Shown here in pieces: positions 37,301 to 49,300 of a stretch of 64,000 nt of DNA (within the stretch, counting starts at the first letter, position 1; every line of letters begins with the position of its first letter). The position numbers and the translations under genes are program-made. Source of the DNA: Saccharina japonica (Eukaryota > Sar > Phaeophyceae > Laminariales > Laminariaceae); assembly GCA_008828725.1 (NCBI GenBank), contig MEHQ01002038.1, positions 375,173 to 439,172 of the forward strand. Direction: 5' to 3'. Below the pieces are notes generated by a model, which saw nothing but the letters and a program-made list of their open reading frames with translations, had not been told where the DNA came from and made no database searches.

Positions 37301-40300
37301 TTCGTCAACGGAGAAACGGGGGGAACCGCGTAGCATCTCCACAAGGTAGCCTGCCGGCTGGAGCTGGCGTTCCATTGCTGCGAACCCGGGAGACTTGGAC
37401 GGGCTGGTGATCGCGTGAGAGCGATATGCGGTCGTCACTGGCGTAAAGAAGGTGGTAGCCCCCGACAGGGGGCCGACGAAGAGCGCATATTCCTCATAAG
37501 CTCTGGCGGCTTCTCTCTTAATGGCCCGCCACCTCTCGCTGTAGGAGTCGACACTACTACTGTCGTCCACGGCTATGTGCGCGGTACAAATAATATAAAG
37601 CATGAAGATTTCGTATTGGTTCCTCTGTAGTGGCGGTAGGCTCCAGCCAACGATACCGACACTATATATAGATATACGCATGATTTTACCACGGATGGTT
37701 CTACGTTGGCAGTAGAAACCTACTGATTAACGCGGCCAGTATATTCGCCAGTAGGTTTTTAACCACGCACCTCCAAGAAACACGCCATGGTACAGTACGG
37801 AAACCCACCAAATGCGCTCCGGAAGGAGCGAGGAGAGAGGAGAGGCGGTGTACTGCTGCAGTCCAGTATACTGGTTGATTTTGACGACAGTATAATCGCT
37901 ACTGACTGAGCCAGCCAGTGCCCAGCCCTACCTACAACAGTTGATTATATCCTGCCGTTGTGATATGTCACGCATGATCTGTATGGTACAGATCCAACCC
38001 AAGAAACTTGTCCTCACAGTAGATGATGCAGGTTTCATGGCTCCCACACCCGGTACCATGAGAGCTATATTTATAGTACAGATCATGCAAACCAGAACCT
38101 TATCTGCTCTGATAGATCTACCTGTAGATCATGAAATATGATCCGCATGATCTGCATGGTCGGTTTGAGGCACGCAACAATCGAAAACAGGAGAGGGTGT
38201 TCGTCAACGGAGAAACGGGGGGAACCGCGTAGCATCTCCACAAGGTAGCCTGCCGGCTGGAGCTGGCGTTCCATTGCTGCGAACCCGGGAGACTTGGACG
38301 GGCTGGTGATCGCGTGAGAGCGATATGCGGTCGTCACTGGCGTAAAGAAGGTGGTAGCCCCCGACAGGGGGCCGACGAAGAGCGCATATTCCTCATAAGC
38401 TCTGGCGGCTTCTCTCTTAATGGCCCGCCACCTCTCGCTGTAGGAGTCGACACTACTACTGTCGTCCACGGCTATGTGCGCGGTACACATAATATAAAGC
38501 ATGAAGACCCCCCCCCCCCCTATATTGGAGGGAAGAAACCGGATCGTTGTGATCTCAGAAAACGATAAGTCAAGTTTTTTTTCTAATTACCCCCCCGGGA
38601 TGCGTGGTCAATGGTCAAAGACTATAGGCAAGCAACAAATGATACGCCCCCCCCCCCCCCCCCCCTATAAATATACCGGTATGATATATTTATAGGTTGG
38701 GTTGGCGTCGGTTGGCAACGACGCTGTAAAACACGCCACTCGCTGCGTGGAGCTAGACAACCAGGGTGCCGTTTTTTTTTTGTTATTTTTTTTTGGCGGT
38801 CACCAAAGCTGGCGGTCGAGTAGATCATTTGTGCGGGGTGGAGAACCTTTGTTCCGCACAAGGGGAATGGTCGTTTCACGTAGTGTTAATATGGTAAGGC
38901 GTCCGTGAGGCAGTTACATAGTAAAAACCATTGCTGTCTCCGGAAGTGGCCACACCAGAAATTAAATTAACTCATTGAAGCTGTCGTCCATATGCAAGTC
39001 CGCCTCAGAGGCGGTTCTTAGCAGGATGCAGCTCACCCTCCATGCGACTCGCCCAATACCCCACGGCGTTTCGCGCTTGGTGCAAGCAATGTCTGCCTGG
39101 TTGGTGAAAACCCAACGCGCTCCGTCCCGGCATTGTAGGGATGCGAGGGTCTATGGTCATATGACTACGGCCGTGCACAACATGAGTACACCCCCCCCCC
39201 CCCCCACGCCCCCCCCACCAGCGAAAAAAAAGTAGGCGGAAACAAACTGGGGGGTCTCTAAAATCAAGTGAAAAAAAAAGAACAAAAAACGAGAAAAAAA
39301 AAGTTTTCGCTCATTTCGTCCTGTGATCACAGCGATCCGGTTTGTTTTTCATTCTGGCCTTCCTACGAGTGTGATGTCGTTTTCTCTTTTTTTTTCACGC
39401 CCTTGGTGCTACTCGTACCCAATGAAAAATCTCATGACCTACGGATACTCTGAATACATACTGTAAAACAACAATGGGGTCCGACGCTTTTGGGTTAGGA
39501 AGCCCCGTTATTTCGGAAAACGTTTCAGCCAAAAAACGGTATACCTCTACCTCTATCGTAGGACGCGTCCTATATGTATAGTTATGTTTGTGAAATTTTC
39601 GCACGTTTCGCAACTTTTCTCTCCGCGCGAGCGCTTTTCGGCAAAACGCTAAGTACCCCGACACGGGAGGCCCGGCCGGACACATTGGTCGAGGTTTGGG
39701 CTCGATCCGAGCTCTGTGGCTCGCGTGGCGGGCGCTCAAAGTTTTTTTTCCCGCGGGAGTGGATAAGCCGATTTCCCGGGTTCTCAGCATGAGGCCGTGT
39801 TTCGTACGTACGTGCCAGTAAATAACGATGTTCTGTTTTTAGATGTTGTCTGTATTTTGCACGTGCGTGCCAGTAAATAACAATGTCATGTTGTTTGCCC
39901 TGCTTTCACGAGCTGGCCATGAGCACACATAGGAGAGCGCAGACATACCGGTATACCACAGGTAGAAACAGAACATGCAGAGAGCACAACGTTACTACTC
40001 TGCATAAGCACCAGCAGGTAACACCGTGCGTGGGTGACACACCCATCTGCGCTGTACTGCTGTGGCTAGCTGTGTTTATCAGAGCAAGCGGTCCGTAATC
40101 CACCATCTACCTTTCTGTTGTGCTCATGTGTGTGACTGACCCACGCTCACTCTGGCTTGAAATGTAATGGTCGCTTTGATCAAATAGGAGTACCTCAACT
40201 GTTCATACATAAAAGTTTTTTTCTTTCCTGAAGCTCACTCCAGAAATCTACAAGACATCAGACAACATGCAGCAAACACAAACGAGGTCACAACCCCGCC

Positions 40301-43300
40301 TAGAAGCACAAGCAGCAGACATTCTTGTGGCAGGTCCGGCGTGTACTGCTGTGGCTATTAGTGGTTGCTTCATCGGAGGCTTGCATCTGTCATCAGCAAT
40401 CCCCGCCAGCATACCTCTCTCTCTTCTGCGCTGCTGCCTGCTGCTGTACTCGCATGGTGTATGTGCAACCTGTCGTGCATCTTGCGCTCGTTATTTTGTG
40501 CGTACCAGTAAATAATAATGTCCTATGTATTGTTTGCCCTACTTTCACGAGCACTCTCTTATGCGCTGCTGCCTGCTGCTGTGCTTGCATGGTGTATGTG
40601 CGGTCTGTCGTGCGCCTGGCGAGCGCCGCGACAAATAATAGTGTACCGGTTTTTGGGAAATTATTTTTGGGTAGTATAGTCAAATGGTCACCATGCCCGT
40701 TTGTGGATGTGAAGGCTTGAGTTCGATTCGCACAGCGCTGCTTTTTTTGTTTTTTGTTTTTCAACTTTTCTTTGCATTACAAGTACGTTATATCAGCCTC
40801 TCCCTTCTTCGGTGCATCCTTTTCTACGTCTTCTGCAAATATTATCCCACCACTACTGCACGGGCACTGTGTCCCATGTGTCACGTGTGCGCGTGCGTGT
40901 ACGGTGTGTGCCGTGTGTCACGCGTACGTGTGTATGCAGCGTGTCACGCTTGGAGTGTTTTCAAACTTTTTTTGTTGGGAGTCCTCGGTTTTGTGCGGGA
41001 TAGACCTTCCTTACCTTGAACGCCACACCATAAATATTGACAAACAGATTGTCCGAGTATACTCTACTTGGAGTATCGAGTATTTTTCGTACTCCGAGTA
41101 CTGATATTATTAGAGTACTGGTGGCCTAAATACTCAGGAGTACTTGGAGTATGAGCAGTACTGAAGGCCCAAATACTCCGAGTGAGTACTGGGAGTATGA
41201 GCAGTACGTATACTCGAGTACAAGCAGTACTCGGAGTAAAAGCATCTAAATTAATCGGAGTACTCCGAGTATCGAGAGTATTGGACACCGAAATACTGCG
41301 AGTACACAAAGTACCTGAAGTATTTTTTTCTCGAAAATACTCAAATTATACTCCGAGGTAATGGGAGCATCTGTGATTTTTGAAAAGCTATAAACGCCAG
41401 TCACATGTTCCCAGGACCTGGGAGGAATGACGGCCGAGTCTTTAAAATTATGCAAAGATGCTACTAACGTACTTCACACTCCGAGTATACTCCGAGTATC
41501 GAGTACATTTCGTACTTGCCTTAGTCATTTGACCATTGCCCACGCATCCCTTTCGAGACGCAGGGGGGGGGGGTTATCTTACTACTGTAGTAATAATTGT
41601 GTCACACGGGTGATAAGGGATTTACAACAGGCTTCCATGTTTGCTCTCTAGGCGGTGTGTACTCAGTCTTGCCTGTTTAACTCGTATCCACGGTGATAGG
41701 TTGTCCGGGTGAAGTCTCTCTGGGTTGTCTTCTGGGCGATCGAGACGTCGATGCTACAACCATGGCCCCAGCCGGAAGGGAGGCATGCCACTGGTCCAAA
41801 CATCGTACAGATAGATCACGACCTGCAGTACATGGTCTACAACTAGGGCTGGGCACTGGCACAGTATGTGCGGGCAGTAGTAATCTACTGACAGTAGAAA
41901 CCTACTGATTAACGCGGCCAGTATATTCGCCAGTAGGTTTTTAATCACGCACCTCCAAGAAACACGCCATGGTATAGTACGGAAACCCACCAAATGCGCT
42001 TCGGAAGGAGCGAGGAGAGAGGAGAGGCGGTGTACTGCTGCAGTCCAGTATACTGGTTGATTTTGACGACAGTATAATCGCTACTGACTGAGCCAGCCAG
42101 TGCCCAGCCCTACCTACAACAGTTGATTATATCCTGCCGTTGTGATATGTCACGCATGATCTGTATGGTACAGATCCAACCCAAGAAACTTGTCCTCACA
42201 GTAGATGATGCAGGTTTCATGGCTCCCACACCCGGTACCATGAGAGCTATATTTATAGTACAGATCATGCAAACCAGAACCTTATCTGCTCTGATAGATC
42301 TACCTGTAGATCATGAAATATGATCCGCATGATCTGCATGATCTGCATGGTCGGTTTGAGGCACGCAACAATCGAAAACAGGAGAGGGTGTTCGTCAACG
42401 GAGAAACGGGGGGAACCGCGTAGCATCTCCACAAGGTAGCCTGCCGGCTGGAGCTGGCGTTCCATTGCTGCGAACCCGGGAGACTTGGACGGGCTGGTGA
42501 TCGCGTGAGAGCGATATGCGGTCGTCACTGGCGTAAAGAAGGTGGTAGCCCCCGACAGGGGGCCGACGAAGAGCGCATATTCCTCATAAGCTCTGGCGGC
42601 TTCTCTCTTAATGGCCCGCCACCTCTCGCTGTAGGAGTCGACACTACTACTGTCGTCCACGGCTATGTGCGCGGTACAAATAATATAAAGCATGAAGATT
42701 TCGTATTGGTTCCTCTGTAGTGGCGGTAGGCTCCAGCCAACGATACCGACACTATATATAGATATACGCATGATTTTACCACGGATGGTTCTACGTGCAA
42801 GATTTTAGATATAGTATTCCGTATCAAAAACAAATAAGGAGTAAACATAAAACCCAGACTACGCACGATAAAAAAATACCCCATACGGATGTACAATGGC
42901 GACAGGTGGCTTACGCTACCAATAGTAGGCCCACTCTATCACGTCAACTCATCGGAACACTATAGTAGACATGGTATATTTAGTTCAGACTGTTTACGAT
43001 TTTAATTCAATTTTATAAAAAAAAATCCCGCCCCACAAATAGACACACACGTCCTGAATTCTACAGCCTCAGGTTGTGTCCCCCTCATATGGGATGTACA
43101 CCCTGCATGAGGACATAAATAATCCGTAAGTACGCGCGATCGAAGTATTACACTCGGCTAGAAAATGTGGGTTTCGACGAAATCCTCGAGCTCACAGCTG
43201 TTGTTTTGTTTTTTCATTTTTTTAGATATATAGCGGCAACCGGCACTAACTACTCCGCACACTGCCACATTGGTTCATTAAGCGTTAAGCCCGCCTGTGC

Positions 43301-46300
43301 CAAGCGATTTCACAGGCACTACTATAGCAGGCAGACGGCACTACAGAGGGGGCACTACTTCATTCAAAATAGGACAAGTTAGCCCTCACTAGGAACTACA
43401 GTTAAGGCTGGAGGTTATTTGTGAAGGACGTTTGTCACCACCACTGCTGTCGTCCACTTGTGCGCGGCTGGAAAGCACCAGAAAAAAAAACAAAAACAAA
43501 AAAACAACAACAACAACAACAATTTCCCCCACCGGAGATATTTTATTCATCGCGAGCGATCAGCGGAAACGAACGCCAAGAGGGACCGTCAACGTTTAGC
43601 AGTTGACTTCATGTCGGCGGCTGTTGCCGGTAAATAAAAAAACACACACACACACTGTTCGTTAACGGCTCGACAGGGGGTGACAGAACACGCGTGCGTG
43701 AAAACTGTCAGGATCTATCTCTAAACAACGGCGTGGACTTCCGACGCAAGGGAACACGAAAAAAAAAAAAAAAACGGCATCCCTCTTTTCATCCCTTATT
43801 TTTTTTTTGAGTCCTAGACAGAGGGGGATACTTAAAGAAAAAAAAAAAAAAAATGAAAAAAAAAAAAAAAGTTTATTTAATACCTGGTAGCTGACAATAA
43901 CCCCAACCCGCTACGTCCTCGTACGTAGCTTGTTTTCAATTCCGACATGCCGGCGAGTGTGATCTAGTTTTCTCTTCATTTATTTTTTGTTTACCCCTGC
44001 CCGACGCTGAAACAATTTAGCGAAAACAGCTTGAACCGGCTCGTAGCGGGCAGAGAGGCGGGGCGCTTACCTGTTTGCGTTGAGGGCGTGGTAATCGTTC
44101 TTGAACTTGCCGTACTCTATCCCCACCTCTCCCGCCCGCTCGTTGTTAACCTGTGTAGACAAAAACGGCGGAAAAAATGAAAGGAAAAAAAAAGAACAAG
44201 AAATGTGAAAGAATGAAAGGTTGTACACCTCGCACAGATCAGATAGATCGTCATCTATCTGTCCACAGTAGATAGTTTATCCTCTGCCGTTGTGAAAGGG
44301 TGTGCAGGATCTGCATACTATTTACGGGGACCATAGTAATTAGAACCTACGGCACAAATAAAAACCTGTACACTTCCCCTTTTTTACTGTCGAAATTTGG
44401 TCCTATTTATTATGGTCCGCCGTGATCGTACAGATGCAAACCAGCAGACATGCCCCTGGATCATGCAGGCTGTACGTCTCCCGCCCGGGGACTCGCATGA
44501 GCTAGGTCATACAGGTCATATGATACAACATCGGGAATAGAGCTGCCTTCAAAGACGTGCGGTACGAAGTCGCATACAAAGCAACCGATGATCTGTATGT
44601 CCGAGACATGACGATGATGAAAGGTTCGGGTTTCTCTCACGCGATCCCACTACCGGTTCATTCAAAAAAAGGAGCACCACAAGAAAACGAAGCCTCATCT
44701 TTCCGGGGGGGGTCGGGAGGGGGGGTACTCATTTGTTGCTTGCCTTAGTCATTTGACCATTGACAACGCATCCCTTTCGAGACGGAGCACCGGGGGGGGG
44801 TAGACAAAATCGGGAGCAGTTATACTGAAGTTAGGGAGAAACATGCAGGACCGGCCCCCGCATAAGAAAGAACCTCAAAATACAACTAAGCCCAAACATT
44901 CCAGGGGAGTAACAAAGCCAGGAGCGGTTATACTGAAGTTAGTGTGGAGCACACCGTTTCTCAAATAAGAAATCCAGCCTAGGCCAGTATTTCTGGGGTC
45001 TTGTGAGAGGATAGGTACACTGCAGTTTTTACTCAAAATAGTACCAGGTAAGAAATCTAGTCCTGGTCCATTTTCCCGGTTTGATATTCATTACCAGTAT
45101 TATATACATGGGCGGCAGTGGTGCTGAACAAGACAGGGTACCGTCGGAACGTTGTTTTCACTACGGTGGTGTTTGCGAGAAGAGCTTGGTTATAACCAAA
45201 TCGGTTGCGGTTTCTTATGGTCTATTTCCTACATAAAAAACGACCCAGACCCACGGGACCTTGTTAAGAGTTATAGCCCAACCCGAGAATAATGATGTAG
45301 GATAAAACTGACATTTTTTGGCCGTTTGGGCCACTTTTTGCCACAGCCATAGGAATATCATGCAGGTACCACCTCACAGTAGTGTTAATAGTATACAAGT
45401 AGTATATATGTTAACCCTTTTAGAACTGCAGTCCCGTTATGGGGACAAACCACTCTAATTCTAAGTAATCTGTCCCCAAAACGGGACTCCAGTCCTAGAA
45501 GGGTTAATTTCATGTCTTTCGCATGCTTTTGAATACATAGATTTTCGGGATTTCATTCCTTTCCAACCTTATCTCGGGTTGTCACATCAAAGGATTCGAT
45601 CTCGGGTTGTCACATCAAAGGATTCGTCGGTTAGGGTTCATAGGGCCTTTTCAAAGCCAAGTTTTCATGGGGTTTGGGGGTCATTTTTATCGCAGCAAAA
45701 CACCTCAAGAAACCCAACTCAATCGTTTTCAACCAAAATTATTTGCACGAACAACCCTACAGAGCCATGATACGGACGGTGGGGGTTCTGCAAATTTTGA
45801 GCCCAAAACATGAACCCAATCAAATTGGGTTCAAATACATTCATCGCAAACACCCACTACTGCTGTTAGAGCCAAGCTACAGACGGTGGGGGTCGAATGT
45901 TTGAGACCAACCATTTCCCGCTGACGGAGCTCCTGAACCGAGGAGTTGCCCAATATGGAGGCGGTGCTACGGTGCTACGGTGGGGGTGGCCCGTTGCAGC
46001 AAAAACAAATCCCCATTGACGGATTTCCTTAACCTTGCAATCCAGGAGCTATTCATTATCGTTGGGTACTAAGGATAGCCACCCTGCGACCCAGCAGTAG
46101 CAAGTACCGGTAGGTCTATACCGAGTCGCTGATCGATAACATACAGCAGTCGCCTGTAGCGAGTGGGCCACGGCAGCAGTACAAGGTGCTACGGCAGTAC
46201 GAGCAGTGCAGTAGGTCCAGTACCGATTCGGTGCGTATGGGGGGGAACCAGTCTGGATCAGTTCCCACGTTCCAACGGTTTCGTATGTGCGGCGGTACCC

Positions 46301-49300
46301 CAAACGACCGGTTCGAGGTTACCCGATATATGAGTAGGCAGGTTTTTGTTCGAGGTTTTCGCGTAGGGCCATGCCGCGCGCCGGGGGTCTTGAGACTTGG
46401 GGGGAGTTCTGTGACCAATCGACCGTGCACACGCACTCTCCTTATCTTGTCTTCCCCTCCTCCTCTTCATCCTTTCCTCTTGGACAAGACCGAAAACCAA
46501 CACCTGGCATTGAGCGCCATTCTTTCTTTTCAATATGATGTTCCGAGAGCTGAAGCTTGGAGAACAATCAGTCGGTCCAACACCGGCTGAGAGTGCTTTC
46601 GTACCTCTATAAATACATGTACAAAATTGCAGCTGCTGCTCGGAGAGAGCTCGACAGCTTTTCTTAGACGTAGATTTTTGCCCTTTTCGCGATAACTGGC
46701 GATGACGTCCACCCGGCGACACGCAACTCCCCCATCGTGCTCGCCGACCCCTGCTCTGCCTACTCTGCCAAGGGCGGTCTCGGCCGTGCCCAACTCATGT
46801 CTCACGGGGCTGCGATTTTTCCAGGATTCCATGCCCTTTTAGTCACCACGTGCACATGCCATACCAACCAGTACATGATTTTTTGTTCTACACGCAAACC
46901 GCACTATGCAAGATTCCGTTTTTTATATAGACGACCAACCCGGATTTTTATCGTACCGGCTCCTTTTACTGCTGATATACACGTACTACGTACTATATGT
47001 ACGAGTACCAGTACCGCTGCAAGCAGTAACAGAGTATCATATACCAGGTAATTTTTAATATGCGATGATATCTGTACAGTATTCATGCGTGCGTGGTATT
47101 CAGCAGTACGACAGTGGTCGGTGTGTGCCTGGATATAGTACCGGGCAGGGCCTCGCGTGCGCTCGCGGGCGTGGACATGAGGGCGGTGGGCGCTGCAGCA
47201 ACGTTTACCAAGAATATGGTGATGGAGAGCGCACATACAAAACACACACGCTCTTTTTTTTTACACGCAGCTACTACTGTACATGCATATACCCGTACGT
47301 ACGTACGTACGTACGTATCATAACACCTCAGTACCATAGGGTGATATTTACAAGAAATAAGAAATTCGGAAGCCGTTATATTGAAGCTAGTATAAAACGC
47401 ATCCTCTCCTCTCATGTAAATAAGAAACCTAGCCTCCGTTTGTGAGTGTTTTTCATTATTAGGTGTCATGTACTACTGCTGTACACCCCTTGGCAGTACA
47501 GAGTCGCTTTGTTCGCCCTAAGCTTAGCTACAAATCTACCCCAGTAGGCTACTCCTCGCCGTTACGGGCATTGCGCGTAGCCGCAGGCGGGCGTCAGCCC
47601 GCCGCGGCGAAGCCCCCCTTGTACTATATATATAGCTCAGGAGCCGCGCACACACGCCCACGACGAGGAGTCTGCCAAGCCCAATCCGAAAAAATAAAAC
47701 AGCGGAAAAAAATAGTGCCCTTCCTACGTATTGAGTTATTTGTTTTAATACGAGCCGCTCACGCTTGTGGCCCTACCGCCGTGGGGGCGGGGGGGGCTCT
47801 TATTCCCTAGTTTATACATATATATATAGCTCAGGAGCCGCGCACACACGCCCACGACGGGGAGTCTGCCAAGCCCGATGTTATACCGAGAAAAAAATAA
47901 CGTTGAGATCGCACCGGGGTGCTGTAGGGTTTTCAGCGGGGGGGAGCTTACCACTAGGGATGTACATCATCTTTTATCGCGGTTGATTTGACTGTTGATT
48001 GATTTGTCCAAATCGTGTTGATTTAATCATGAGTAGTTGATCATTATCAACACAATCCACCACACGATGATACGATAAATAATCAATACTATCGGTTGAT
48101 TATTGATGATTTTTACGGTTACATCACAAAACGCCTCTTTTGATTCAAAAATAAGCAACTGATCATCATTAATTTCAATAATCGTAATCAACTAATCAAC
48201 GCCCCTTTTTTCTAATTAAAAAATAATCAACGAATCATGAATATGTCCAACTAAGCATGACTAGTTGATTATTTATAATCAACAATCAACAAGAATTAAT
48301 CACATCCCGTCAACAATCAACAAGTATCCATCACATCACGTACTTGAAATTGAAATTAATCACCAAAAATAATCATAATCAACACGTGATTATGAGTTGA
48401 TGTAGTACATCCCTACTTACCACTCATTCGAGAAAATGGTCGACGGTTACTGTGTACGAGACGAATAGGAACTAACCCTGACCCTAACCCTAACAGCCAA
48501 GCCAATCAGGCCCCGTCAACCATTGGCTATCAATACTAGTAGACCCTTTGTCTCGTACACAGCAGTGTGTGCCAACCATTTGGCAAGCTCTACGTACGTG
48601 CGTTTTATCGACAACAAGTAAGTGGTAAGGGTGCTCCCTTTTTCCCCTCGCTGCCTCGGCAAGGTCTTTGCTTTGGCATGGCCCATAGCGAGGGGGGGGG
48701 TCTTTCTAGCGAGCAAGGCTAGACTCACCCTCAAGCGGACCGATACCTTCTTGCTGCTGCGCACCCGCCGCGAAGCGTGTGCAGCGGTAGAGTTGGATCG
48801 GCACTGGTGCGTCAGGCGCAAAAGTCCAGATGCACGGGCCTTTTTGGCCGTCGGTGTAGACAGCAATGTCCATCTCACTTTTGTGCGCGGAGGCAGACGC
48901 CATCAGAAAGGTGGACGGACACTACGTACACAGCCCTAGGTATGTTTGCTAGAGGGAGCTGTACTGTCTCAGTAACCTGGCTTCGCCATCAAAGGAGGAG
49001 GGAGCGTGTGGCGACGAGCTGTTGTTGGACTGGTCAATCCCTTCAGCGCGAGAATTTTTATTTTTCAGACCAAGCACCCTGAGTGCAACGAGAGAGAAAG
49101 CGAGGAGCCGACTGGGAAGGACAGCAACGAGAGCGTGTACGGACGGAGCGGGTCGAGTGTGGTCGTGCTAGGACTGGCCGAGCGGCACCGGAGCGGCGCG
49201 CCTGAGCAGCAGCACAGCAGCGCGCCGGCGCAGCAGCACAGCAGCGCACAGGAGAAGCGATGCGGAGCACGGACGACATCGACCCGTGACGGACGAACAT

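Noticed and set aside
37175..42771. The 168-codon ORF as an additional exon of the large gene
   Set aside because: Exons 2 and 3 join in phase through split Arg codons and the family motif is continuous without it; the ORF lies in a repeated unit.
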